From NCBI RefSeq assembly GCF_019399895.1, contig NC_091887.1:310001-374000 (forward strand): a stretch of 64,000 nucleotides of DNA, in the 5' to 3' direction. The stretch is from Cardiocondyla obscurior (lineage: Eukaryota; Arthropoda; Insecta; Hymenoptera; Formicidae). This document shows, one piece after another, positions 1 through 12,732 of the stretch. The notes beneath the pieces are model-generated. The model made no database searches and had not been told where the DNA came from. It saw nothing but the letters and a program-made list of their open reading frames with translations. Every line of letters begins with the position of its first letter. Within the stretch, counting starts at the first letter, position 1. Both the position numbers and the translations under genes were made by a program.

Positions 1-3000
1 TCTGCAAATGAATCTTTTAATAGGAACTTCGTTTATCGCGGTATGAAAATTAATTTAACTCGTTTTCGTGTTTTGCCTTAGAAAGTTTTTTTTTTTAAAA
101 AGAAACAAAATTACGATCTCTTCTCGTTGACCTGTGGATAATCTTGGAACCGCGAACGATTTAAAAATGGTTTTGGATTAAATGTTAAAGACTTAGCAAT
201 TAATCAAAAAATTTTTCTCAGGTAAAAAGATTAAGGTTCTCATTTTTGTAAGACATGCTAGTTTAATTATATACAATTTTTTCGCTGTGTGTTTAAATTA
301 TATTAAAGCGTGTTAGATTTGAAATTTTGCCACGGGCAAATGTGACCTAATAGCAGCGCGGCGGTGATTTCGATGAATATGCTGGCATTTATTCGCTGGG
401 TGTCCGCGTTTAACAGGCTTATCCACGGCACAGTAAACGCGGCATTGTGTCTCAATTCGGGTAAACGCCGGGCTTAGACTACCATTCGGCCGGGGAAGGC
501 AAGCTGCAGCCGGTGCACTGCGGGATTTCCTGTAAAGAAATATTTGGAAGAAATTGAGCGGCAAATCAATGCACGCGCTAACGCTCGTTGTGAATGCGCC
601 GTGTTTTCACAAAGTTTTCAGCGGACGAAAATCCCACCGGATAATCGCTCGCGTCTCCTACGCGTCGTTTCTTAAATCCTGCTTGCTAAACGCGTCATTG
701 TCCACGACGTGGCGAACGTTCGGGCGAATTGCTGCAGTCCAACGTGTTCGGAAACGATCTAAACTTATTTTTCTTTATTAAAAGGAGCTAGGAAAAATTT
801 GCACAAAGTTGAAAATCGCCGCCGATCGTCCGAAAATCAACGATTCGATGCATAATAGCTGATTAAAGATCGACTGAATTGTTTTAATTTGTAGAAAAAA
901 ATTGCACTTTATTTTTATGTAAAATTAAGCGAGTAAGAATTTTTTTTCGCGGCGGAATAGACGCTCGTTAGAGTATTGATGCGGTGTATTATCTATTTTA
1001 CGACGCGCGTTTTATTATAATCTCAAGTGCGCTTTCACACATTTCGTAGGTATGTTAGGACGCAGGAAGAGACGATAGGATCGCGGGAAGTATGGTGACA
1101 GCGTGTCACCGCGGTCATTGTCGGTGATTCCCGAACGATTTCGTACATATATCGGCGTAACCATCGGTTGATGGTTTAAGCGCGTGTGCGCCCCATTGTC
1201 ACGGGCGAAATAACCCCGACGGGGCGTGGGAGGGTCGCTCGACACGTCCTCGTGGAATTAGGGCTTCCCCCGACCGGCTGCATATTGCTCGGCACGGGCT
1301 CTTGATCGTTCTTCGGAAATTCTCACAAATCCCGATGAGCAGAGACTTTATTTCAATTTTGGCGTAACATTTATAGACCACACTTGTAATTGAACGTTAT
1401 CGCGTACGGCAGCGACAACGGCTCGACGTTGCGATACCAAAAATTAATCCGTGAATTATCGATAAACTTTTGGTGAAAAAAAAATTTACATTTAAAAGCG
1501 GAATTTTTAATTGTTATCTTACAAAATTTAATTTCCTATTTTTTTTGCTCGTAACGATTTCCCGTATTTAATCTTCGAGATGTAAAGTTACGTTGCGGAA
1601 ACACCTCGGGCGATAGATACAACGCCGAGTAAATCACGGCTGTCAACGCCGGTAGAGGTGGAAGAAAAAGTTGTCCCATTCTGAAACGGGCAGCTCGTTT
1701 AAGCAGATTTAGCCGCGAAACCGGGAAACGTTTAAGAGGGCGAACGGCTTCGTAAAGAGACTGGTGTAAAATAGCCGGGATTAGAAGGGCCAGAAAAAAC
1801 TCTCATCCCTCTCGGCACGATTCCAATTTTTCCTCTCAATCCCCGCGAGCAAAAGGAGCCCATTGTACCGTCGTGTTGTATCTATTGGGGCTTCAGTAGG
1901 AATCGATATATTTTTTTAACAGCGCGTTATACTTTCTGTACGATTCTCATTGATCGCTGCTGCGAATCACGCGATAGTTTTCTTTCTTCTTTTTTTTTTT
2001 TTGCTGGAAACTACTGATTATGCAGGTCGTCACACAACAGAGTCAATAATGTAATTCTTTTCGTTCAGAAATTAGTGAGAGAAATTTATTTTACATTAAT
2101 TTTAAGATTTTTAATATGTGAATATTCGTGTAATATTTTTATTTGACTTTTTGAAGCGTCGCAAATTGAGTTTTCAAGGCGGCGAAAGAACGTAGGGCTC
2201 TTTCACCTTGGTTGATATTAATCGAAACGCCACCATGCATATCGAATGTCAATGTTTGATCACTTAACGATGACTAACGACTCGCTAACTGTCGTTTAAC
2301 CACGGTTCTGTTTGTTCAATCTACGTTTAATCGTTTCGTGCACGCGCCTCTCTTCAAACAAGCGACTCGACTTTTCGTTCCCAAAGGACGAGCAAAGCGA
2401 AATTTATCTTAGGGGGGTGTTCCCATAAAGTTGCGCTCTAGAACGGTGTTAAAACCGAAACAAAGTAAAAATGTTGATTAGAAAGCATCGAAGAAATGTA
2501 TGAAATACGGATTGACGTTATCGCGTTATTGCAATTGAAGGCAAGAGACGGGGAAGGAAAGGATTCGAGGGGGAAAGGAAAGGGACTGAAAAACAAATCA
2601 GTTTTCCGTAGAGGCTTTATTGATTAAGTAATCTTAATACATCGCTGAGCCGCAATGTACCATAAAGAGAGCGGAACCGGAAACGATCCATTCTTAGCGG
2701 GGAATATGCTTTGTCGGCGGCGGCGGCGGTCGCTCTCGCCGTTCCGAATTTCTGCTTTGATTAATCTACCCGGAGTTTTTCTGCCCGCGAGAGAGACTTA
2801 TCATCTCGACCGGCGGTGCGCGCTCTCTGGCAAGCTTCCAGAGCGCACTCCGCACTCTCAGGTTGCCGTCGTCTCGAGATATCGCACGGGACGTCACGGG
2901 GGAAAAGGTTGGCGCGCTCTTATGAATCCCGGTCGTTGCCAAAACGCGACAAGAAAACCGCAAAGGCCGCTGTTGTTGCGGCAGCGCACAAGTCCCGTCG

Positions 3001-6000
3001 GAAAGCATCGAGTTTTCGCGAATCGCGACAAGAGAAAGCTCGAAGGAAAGCAATCCGTTGTTTGTCTCCCGCGAAACAGCCAAACATGTTGCAACGACGT
3101 TTTTCTGGGACGTTTTTCGGGAATTAAAAATCTCACTGAGAATCTAACGGAAATTTTTAATATCAATTTTTTTAGACGGAAAAAATAGACCGTTGACAGG
3201 TTTGCGGAAGGTGTCTCTGCGTTTTAATTATCTTGCGTTATTATCTCGTATAACCGTTACGAGTCGAGCGTCACCCTCTTCGTCGCGTGTTTCTCGAACG
3301 TTACTCGTGATCGCGACGTTCCAGCCGGTATCCTCGTGAATCGGGAATTCTGGCTACGTATTACCGCTGTCGTCCCCGGGTATTTTTCCTGCCTCGTAAT
3401 CCCGGGGAATTTACGGCGCACAACTTCGGGATCGAGATCCATCCACCGGCACGCCCGGCAACGTTCGCCACGACAACGCTCTCGAGCGACGCCAATGACG
3501 GCCGACGATTCGACCGTTCGACATCCCGTCCGACTCTTTTGAAAACTCCTAACAGCACAATAAACTGCCCGCGGCGGAAAGTTTTCGGGATTGAAAAAGT
3601 TTTCGGACGCAAACTTCTTCGGGGGGGCCACCCCTTCGACGCGGACGGACATTCAGATTTCCGTCGGACGTACCCGGGAGAATGCCGATCGAACGAGTAC
3701 TAAACGCGCCTTTCATCCGGCGTCGAACAAAAACACGCCGTACCACCGAAATAAGTTAACGTCGATGACTTATTTTCCGCCGCGTTTTGGATCTGCACGC
3801 TTCGCGACGTCTTCGAAGTTTTATGGACGCGTGCGACACGACCGACAAACGCGCGATAAAAGTTTAAAACGTATTTTATAGCAAAGTGCAACCGTTGCGC
3901 AATAATTTTTTACAATAATCGCTCAAGTTGACGTAAAACACGGCATCGCGAACGAAGGTTGCCGGGCAGAGGGACGGGGGTGAAAAAGAGCAACGTTGAT
4001 GCGGAATCGATGCCAATTAGGACGCTTCTTCCGGTCACGCGACTTAGCGCCCCGGCATAATGTCGGCACGTGCCGCTAGCGTGGGCCTTAAAAAATGATA
4101 AAAAGAGAGCATCGCTTCCGGTTCCGACGGTAACAATAGCGCGGCTCGCTGGAACTTGGTTTGCTAATCTCAAGGGTTATCGAAGATCACACTTAGCTCC
4201 TCAGGGCAGCTCCGCCATCGAAACAATCTCCGATGTTTGCTCGCGAAGCGTGAGAACAAGTAGACGGGCATATCGAAGTACGCTATTGTAATAGAAATTT
4301 TTTTTGACCAGCTAATTATTATTGGAAAAATAAAACCCATAGAATAAAAATAAATAACGTGTAAAAATTAAAATAGGAATGCGTAAAATAGATATTAAAA
4401 TAAAATATTAAAGTGCAGCGCGACTTCGTTGATATCTCGTTCGAGCACGTAATTTACCGGTCGCAGCTTTACGCATCGATGGACCGGCCAAAAGTGCCTC
4501 GCGACAGCCGTTCCCGCGGGGGTAGAGGGTTAAAAGAGTCCACGCAAACGTCTCGTGCATTACATACCAAGTTTCCACCCCACGGAAACCAGCTAATAAA
4601 ACACGTCGTCCACTCGTCCCCCCCTTTTCCTCGCCCGTAACTGCATTGTCGAAGCTTTTTTTTTTCTCCCGGGGTTTTTTTTCCTCCTCGGCGACGCTCG
4701 TTCTCGGTCTCTTCCTTCATTCGTGCATACCGCCCCCTCCTCATCTTCCGCATCCCTCGCCGTTCTGTATTTTTCCTTTTTCCCTTTTTTTTTTTTTTTC
4801 CTGGGTTCTCGAAGAGCGCGCACACCCCCTCGATTACATTCGGAAATATTAGGGGACGTCCCGCCGTTCGGCGAACTATCAATTTATTTTCGGCTATTGA
4901 TTGGCATGACCCCGGCGCGATACAGTGCCAAATTTTTATCTTTACATATGTATCTCTTCTGCTCCGTGACAGCCGGCAATTTGAACGAACGAACGACCGC
5001 TCGCGCTATTCTTATAACAATCTAATTAATTACGAGCGCTGAAAATAGTAATATGCGGCTAAAAATATCGTAAACTAAAAAAAATAATTTTCCAAGACGA
5101 AGTCTGACTGAGGTTTTTAGGCGAGACCCCGTTTTCGAGCAGCAGGCGTTCCTCGCGCGGTTGGTACGCGGAGTAAAAGTCGGTGGACTATGTCCAAATC
5201 TATAGATTACGGCCGGCCATATAAATCATGGTCTCCGGCGCGGTACCGGGTTGAATGTTATCTCCCGCTTCCGGTTCGGCGCACCGCCGACATTTCGCGC
5301 GCGCCGCTACGAATCCTACGGCTGCGAATTCTACGCGGGGACAGTTTCGTTCTGTACACAGCAGCGGGAGAAATCGCCACAAAGCATATGCTGCCCGCTG
5401 TCCACTCCATTTACCTCGCTACGTCATCCGCCGTGATGCGGCACGGGGAGATAAGGGGCGCGAAGGGACCCGGGAAAACCCTTTGTATCGTCGGGCTAAG
5501 CGGGGCGGCGATAGATATTTCTAAGTGCATCCTAATTTATGCCTTATGTGCATGATATATAAGATAATCTCAGTTAACGTTGACCCTCGAATGGAACATT
5601 AGGTTTTGGCAATCCTAGGACGATTTTTAAATATTACAATTAAAAAAAAATATTTTCTTCTTTGCGATCGACGAAAAAAATGTTTCTTCACCTTAAATTA
5701 ATTAATTTATTTAAGGATCAAGTGAATTAAGAAAACAATCTGATGCTATTTGATTGTACGCGTTATCACTTCGATAATATTTTAATTTTAAATTCACGTA
5801 AAATAAATCTGCTATCAAATTTAAGCTTGCAGACGATTTTCAATTTCCCGTATAATATTTATGAAGTAAAGAAAATGAAATATGTATAATACGTCCATAA
5901 ATAGACGGTTAAATATAATTTAGATTAAAAATTAGAAGATAACAATTTTTGATGATATACTATCGCTCGATAACTCGCGTAGATATAGGCGATTATTATC

Positions 6001-8407
6001 CCTGTTTTGGCACTTTATCGTTTTTTTTTCGTGAAACCTAAATGATTAATAAAATTCCCCGGGGCTGATATCGATCGTGTTTTATTGCGCGAGGCTAATC
6101 GGATAAGGAATCGTGATTGCCCGATCGGTTATTTCGATCGCGAGAGGAAATCGTGAGATAAGACGTTTGAATCCTCTATCATTTTCTTGCCGATCGCACG
6201 ACCGTGCGTGTGACATAATGCGAATAATGAAAAGTTTTTCTGGGAGGGGGGAGTCGCAGAAGTCAAACGCGATCCCCATCGAGACTCGATGGGGCGCCCT
6301 CAGGAAATCTAAACCGGTAACAAGATGGCTGCTCGGAAACGGAAACCGGAAGCTTGTCACTCAAGCTACGCGGACTTCCGGCGTGTCCTGGAAAAAGGGA
6401 AGCGGTTCTGGTACGGTCGGGGAAAGGGAGAGAGAGCGAGAGAAAGAGCGTAGGATGAGATTGTTTCAAATGTATCATTTTATTATGTTCCCTGCTAAAC
6501 GTAAAGAAGAAACGTTGTAACACCAGTAAAGTTTTTCGGCAAAAAATTAAAGAGGCAGGAAAAAAAAAAGGGAAAAGGATAATTTTTTTTTTAAAGGGAA
6601 CGTTAAAAAGGAGAAGCAGACATAAAAATGTATCTTTTTAAGATCCGAATTTATTAAATATGCTTCTGATATATATATATATATATATTAGTTTACTATA
6701 TATTATACACAATTTACATATATACAACTTACACATAACTAATTAATTAGGGACGAAACATTAGGATATTCTTGCGATTGCTCGTAATGGTAGGATCTCG
6801 CTTATAATTCTTCGATTACCGTGGTATTATAATAATCATAATACATCGTTATATCAATATAATACAGTCGTGCTATTTGGAAAGTCAAATGTTTTATATT
6901 TAAAATAATGGTTTAAGGTCCATTTTAATATCAACAAAATTTTGCGCTCCTAGGTTTCTTTCTTCGGGTTTCGCTTAAATTTTATTACTCTTCGAATATT
7001 TATATATGTGCAAAAAAAATTATTAACAATGCCAAATTAATTTTGACAAATGCGTGCAGCTGTACGCTATATTGCATTCTCGTTAATCATATTTTCGAAC
7101 TAGTCTATGTTCCCTTTTTTTTTTTATGAAAGTTTCTTACGAAAAACATTGTTTAATGAAAAGTATATGACAAGAATTATAGAATTATTATGCAAGTACA
7201 TAATCTATTGTGAAAATCTAGCAAATACATCGCGAATCCCTTGACAAGACGAAGAAAAACCGTGCACAGTTTACATTAGCTATGTAGGTACGTGAATGAC
7301 GTGACGAAAAATGCCTAAATGTAAAAATTGTTTAAACGGCGATCGAAATAGATTGCGAATCGCAATCGAGCCTCGATCTCGATCCGCCGTGGCAGTAATT
7401 TAGTTTACTATTTCACTCTGAAAGAGCCATTAAATGGGCATTAATGTTATCATGCGGCTAAACGTTACGCGCTTTATGATTAAATTCGAACCCCTTGTGC
7501 TTACGAGATATTTTTTCATGCGACGCACGCTTCAAAGACTAATTTGAAATCTACACACGTGAGTTGTTACAACGCGTAACAGTTTGTACAAATATTCTAC
7601 TTCGTAAGAACGCGACGTTATCTAATGACTTTTCCTCTACGCGTTTTCTTACCTTCGTAACTGTTCGTTTATTAAAGTTTAACTAATTTGTTAGACGCGA
7701 AAGCGATCTTTGGTTTCTGACAATGTTACCATTTCTAATTTCTTTATAAATATCAATACTCGTCGTAAAAATTTTCACGCCTCAATTTTATGTTCTTGAA
7801 GAAATTACGGGCTTGTAGATTTACGAGATGCGTCTTTTAATTCTTTTTTACTTTCGGCCAAGACGTTAAGATATTAAAACCTTTCGATTCGATTTTCTTT
7901 TTCTTTTTTTCTTCGGGAAGTTTAATTGTACGCGTGTCCCGAAATGCCCGTCAGTCAAACATGTTTGAAATTCAGAAATAGCTTTTTATATAATATTATT
8001 ACACATCTCTGTCTGAAACCTCGTTTATTGCATCAAGGATCTGATTAGATATGCATCAATTTCGTGCTGCGAGTAAAATACAAGAAAATGGTCTAATAAT
8101 GGTATCAGCCGTTTTTTCAATTAACTAATACTTTGATTCGTTTTTTCATTCATCTGCCGACGGCTACGCCGGCAACGTCGTCGAGTTCGCAATCGTTATC
8201 ACTAAGGCAAATCCTCGAACATCTCGGCGTATTCAACACCGACATGAAATCGTCCCTGTCTTTGACGTTTTGAATTTTTTTTTTCGTTCATTCCTTTCGC
8301 ATCCTTTCGTCGCGATAGAAAGTAGCAGTTTCGGGAATCGATTCGCGTTACGATCGCGCAGTCAATGCAGACCGTGCACCACGGATCGTTTCATTAGACT
8401 AGTCACC
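1..8407. other. Intergenic region downstream of vnd, no supported gene
   Basis: No open frame here has convincing protein character. The longer ones (for example 2655-3188 plus) are rich in Arg, Ser and Pro, overlap on both strands, and lack matching splice signals. Visible items are AT-rich stretches with poly-A and poly-T runs, a CGG-repeat patch near 2715-2735, a CT-rich tract at 4640-4800, a (TA)n microsatellite near 6670-6690 and a perfect 10-bp-arm palindrome at 6274-6294. The part nearest 8407 is probably vnd 3' UTR. Confidence 0.6.
8024..8029 (-). terminator. Candidate polyadenylation signal of vnd
   Basis: The minus strand reads AATAAA here, about 380 bases past the vnd stop codon at 8408. 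No other canonical signal was seen between it and the stop. The cleavage site itself was not identified, so this is only a plausible 3' UTR end. Confidence 0.35.
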
Positions 8408-11400
8408 TTACCACCAGTATTTCTGCATGTACGGCGCCATGGGGACCTGGCCGCTTCCAGGATAGGCGGCGGGCTCCATTAGCTTCGACTGGCAAGGTTT
8501 GCCGTCTCTGACGAGCACCGGAACGGCGACCCTTCTGGGCGAGCAGCCACTGCTGCCGGCCTCGACGCGCTCGCTGGCCGCCCTCTTCGTCTTGTACCTA
8601 TGATTTTGAAACCAGATCTTCACCTGAGTTGGCGTTAGGCGGATTATCGAGGCCAGGTGCTCCCGCTCGGGCGCGCTTAGATAGCGTTGCTGGCGAAAAC
8701 GTCGCTCTAGCTCGTAGGTTTGCGCCTTGGAGAACAGAACGCGCCGCTTGCGCTTCTTGTGCTCGGTTTCGTGAGGTTGCGCCGTCTCGTTGCCGGTCTG
8801 CTGCTCGTCCTCGAAATCCTGCGACTCCTCGTCTTTCGACGACTCGTGGCTATTTTCCTGCTGCGACGGGAACGACATGTCCGAGATCGCCGGGCTTGTC
8901 GAGTCCGGTTGTTGTAGAACTGTAAGAAAGTCAAGAGGGGGAGAAGTTAGGGAGTGCTATAAACGAAGGGAACTTTCACGGGGGTAGTAAGAATTTATTA
9001 ATATAGATTCAACGAAATCTTGTCGTATACTTTTCTATAAATTATATCTATACGTAAATTATCGATGCGATTAAAACCAGTAAAATAATTATGCTGGATG
9101 AAGTAATGCAAGTATAGCGTTTATTATTAATTAAATCAACCGTTTCAATTACGTGATTGACGAGTTGCAGCTGCATTTCGATTCTAGCCGACGCCATCGA
9201 TTGCTCTTAGCGTTGATTACCAGCAGATGCCGGCCTGCATTGATTTTTTTTTACTAGTTCTAATCGGTGCATTAGACGGCTAATGCTCGTGCTTACGCCG
9301 AGTTTAATTTTAGAATTAAAAATCTTAGCGCAAGATTTTTCTCTTCTAATATTTATACTTTTCTTTTATTTATCGTAACGAGGCAAATTTATTAATTTAA
9401 TTAGTCGTGGGAATAAAAGCGACCGAACACACAGGCCGTTAATATATGTATAGCGTGCGCGATTTAGCGCGACATGATAAAATAATTAAATTTAAACAAT
9501 ACGTAAAATATGGAGCGAATGACGGGGCGAGTGTCATTTTGCTGACGCGATAATTATGCCACGAGAGAGATGCGCGTACAATAACTTCATTTAGCGGAGT
9601 GTAGGTAAATGTTACGACCGGGCCCGAGATACCGGCTAATTTCGTGTACAACGCCGGGATACTGGCTCTCGCCGTAGTAGTACAATATGCTTTTGTGAGC
9701 TACCCCTGAAACCCGCTCGGGGAGGGTGTGAACCCAATATAGAGCCTATTTGACACCCCTGCTGGACCCCCCATGGGATCAACCATATCATTTTCATGGG
9801 AGATTAGACCGTGCTCGCAGACGCACTGTGATTTCAATTAAACACTCGCCACCGACTAATGTCTCCGAAGCTGCGCATGATGGCCGCGGAAAAAGAAACG
9901 ATACTTTTTTTTAAGACTGCAACCGAGCTGTTAATTTGATGACGTTAAAAGCGAGAAAAAAATATCTCTAAAATTGTTGTGACGTAAGGTAAAAAAAGAA
10001 ATTAATGCGGGAAAGACTTATACGTTCTCTTTGAAATAATAGCAGGGGTATCTATATTTGATACAATGCTCGAAGAAAAAAAATATAGCGCTAACTTAAA
10101 CCCAGCGAATTTAGAAAAATCGCTCAGGGAGTATTAGATTCCAGTTTGAAACTTTTTCTATAAATCAGCTTCGGAGAGAACTCAACGTAATATCCACCGA
10201 ACAATGTAAACGTTCGATATAAAGGAGATCCACTCAATCGTGCTCTCTGTCCCCCTCTCTTTACCTGCTGCAGAACCGCAATTATTTGCGCGCGATGCGT
10301 TTTTCAACGGTTCGATACGTCGCCTCGGATCTCTCGCTCGTGTAAACCGCGAAAAAAAAAAAGACCGAAACGCGGGGATAGGTCGCAGACGAATTTTTTG
10401 GGCGTGACGACACCGATTTGTCGAGGGGGGCCGCTCTCTCACATCTGTCCCCGACTCGACATCTGTCCTCTTTCGCGGACCAATCGCCGCGCGGTACCCA
10501 CGAGGACCTTTTACAGAGCCATTAGATCCTGCTTAACCCTCGCGGACCAATTGTAGGGTGCTAAATAAATAAGGGTTTTCATCCCGCGCTCCCGTCCTTC
10601 TCTCCGCCCGCAAAAACGCGCGTGTGCTTCGCACACCGGGGAGCGAAGAAAGCGAAAAGATTTACGTCTCAGGCGAGGTAGCTATACAGATCGAATTTGA
10701 TTTCTTGGGATGCGAGTAACAATGCAGACGACCTTATTTATCTCGCTGTTCTTTTAGAAAAATTAATAATTACTTCTTGATGTAATTAAATACGTTTTCG
10801 GCGTTGCACGCGGCGGTGGGTGATAAAATTTCCTGCCGCGGTTATCTCTTGTACGTAGATTTTAATTAAATAAAGAATAATTCGGGCTTTGCTTACCGTT
10901 CACTTCCTCTAGAGGTTGAGGCAACGTTGATGGTAGTGCCGGTCCAGTTGGCCATAGTAATCCGGGCGGAGGTGGTGGTAGCGTACTTCTGTTCAGATTA
11001 GCGTGCATAGGTTGCAGCATGGCTGTCGTATGCTCAAGAAATTGTTGGTAGGCCGACGGCACGTCGTTAGGCGTTGGTAAGACCGTCGTGGCACCTGGAA
11101 CACCAAGTTTCGATAAATTAGTAAAGTCTCTTTTTTTTTTTTTACCTTTAAGGGATTTTTTTTTATTAAAAAATCTGTTTATTTTAATTGAGATAGATTG
11201 TAATTTAAATTAAATCGATTAATTTCTGCAGGGCATTGGAAACTTAGTTTGTGAATTTATTCTGCTTCGTTTTTATATTTTTTAAAATTACTTTTAATTA
11301 GTTTTATGATTTTACAATTTTTGTTATTTTTAAATTATTAAAATTAAAGGTAAGATAATTCTAATATTACCTTGCACATCTGGCTCTTCTTGCGATGGCT

Positions 11401-12732
11401 TCGCATCGTTTAGCTCCAAAATATCACTGATGGCGAAGCCAGAAGTTCTAGCAGGCATTTTCATACTTTCCAATAGCCTGTAACGAAAAAAGTCGCATAA
11501 TTATTATTAATACATTTATTATAGTTATAATTGTCCAACTATAATTTTATATCTCGACATTAAGTAAGCATACAAGAAATATTCTTCTCTCAGTGTGTGC
11601 TCGCGGCAAATTTTTAGAGGAAAGCCGAAAATCGGCACGTCCTGCGGACGGATTTGCGAGTTGGAAAGTCGAATACAAAGGTAGTTTTTTGACGGTGAGG
11701 TTTAATTTTTGAAGCTGGCCTCGAAAGCTGTGCGACGGCCGTCAAAAAGCCACCGGCCTTTTCGGAGACCCGATTAGAGAGAGAAATGTCTTTAAGGACA
11801 CAGTACCTGCGAGCGTTCGATCACAAGCAACCTGTCTCGAACTTAACCTGCGTATAGAAACGAAATTTTCGAGCCTGCTTCCTAAACCATACAAGCCATT
11901 ATCGCGTCACGTTCGGCCGTATGTTCCAAACGATCCTGACATAACTCGGATGTTTTTATTCGAATAACACAGCCTCCGAAAACTACTGTGTGAAAATTTT
12001 GCCGACTGTTACAAGTTCGCAAAGAATTACGACGAAAATTATTTAATTCCTCTTTCATTGAGGTTTATTTTTTAATTGAAAACCTTGTTTAGATCGATAA
12101 TCCATAAGCATGAGCGTTGAAATCGCTCGCGATTTCAACCTTCCGTAATTAATGTTCTCTTAGATTAATTTTTTTTCTCAGAAAATTGCTGCACGAATTT
12201 AGCTTTCGTCATTCGTTTGTAAAGTTTCCCTTATTCCAACTAGTCGATATAATTCAGATAAAGAAATTAATGTTTTAATTAATCGGCTGATTATTTTTAA
12301 AAAGAAAGTGTATTCCATGCATAAGTGCATTTTCACGTCGCGTGCAAGGTTTAATCGATAAGTGATGCGTGTGTTCCGGTAAGCATCAAGGATTTTGATA
12401 GCTGACCGGATATTCGGTGATATCGCCCGATAACGTGATATATCTTAATTAAACTAAGTACGAATATTGAGAATCGTTGTTTCATCCGGTGCCGGTGCGG
12501 AAATATATTACGTTGTCGATAAAGCTTTTTAATTTATTTACCGAATTCTTTTTTATTTATTGCGCTGTTATTGCGTCACAAAAAAAAAATATTTAAAAAT
12601 AATAATTCGCTGACTTCTTATTAATTTCATTTACCTAGTGTTTAATGCGAGTTGACTGTACCAGACGTGATTCAGGAGACTAGCCGGATACGGTAGTAGC
12701 GGCCAGGGCAATAGTTTATTCTTATCTGCCAT
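8408..12732 (-). CDS. vnd: NK2-class homeodomain protein, ventral nervous system defective (Vnd / NK2.2 type)
   Basis: This is a DNA-binding transcription factor that in insects specifies the ventral column of the neuroectoderm. Coding exons on the minus strand are 12635-12732, 11371-11477, 10897-11094 and 8408-8919. All have GT-AG borders with matching phases and give 915 nt, or 304 aa. Exon 1 starts MADKNKLLPWPLLPYPASLL. Exon 2 carries the TN repressor motif SGFAISDILEL at about residues 45-55, which binds Groucho in this family. Exon 3 is Pro-rich. Exon 4 has an acidic Glu/Asp stretch, a homeodomain at about 190-249 with IWFQNHRYKTKRA, including the NK2 hallmark Tyr54, and the NK2-specific domain VAVPVLVRDGKPC at about 265-277. 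The protein ends YMQKYWW. Homeodomain residues match Vnd/NK2.2 better than Scarecrow/NK2.1, which has RYKCKR. The protein is much shorter than Drosophila Vnd, so unseen extra exons cannot be excluded. Confidence 0.93.
9685..9860. promoter_or_regulatory. Candidate regulatory block in vnd intron 3
   Basis: Within the AT-rich intron 8920-10896 there is a sharply different block of about 175 bases. It has CCCC and GGGG runs, a near-palindromic patch around 9700-9730 and a motif ATTTCAATTAAACACTC near 9830-9847 that holds a homeodomain core (ATTA/TAAT type). It has no useful open frame. The contrast with flanking sequence suggests constraint, possibly an enhancer. This is inference only. Confidence 0.3.

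Noticed and set aside
2655..3188. 177-codon plus-strand open frame
   Set aside because: It is Arg/Ser/Pro-rich and has long competing frames on both strands over the same bases. Composition is driven by CpG richness.
4469..4882. Lys/Arg-rich minus-strand frame of 137 codons
   Set aside because: It is a translation of a CT-rich tract with poly-T runs. The opposite strand gives equally long Phe/Ser/Pro frames.
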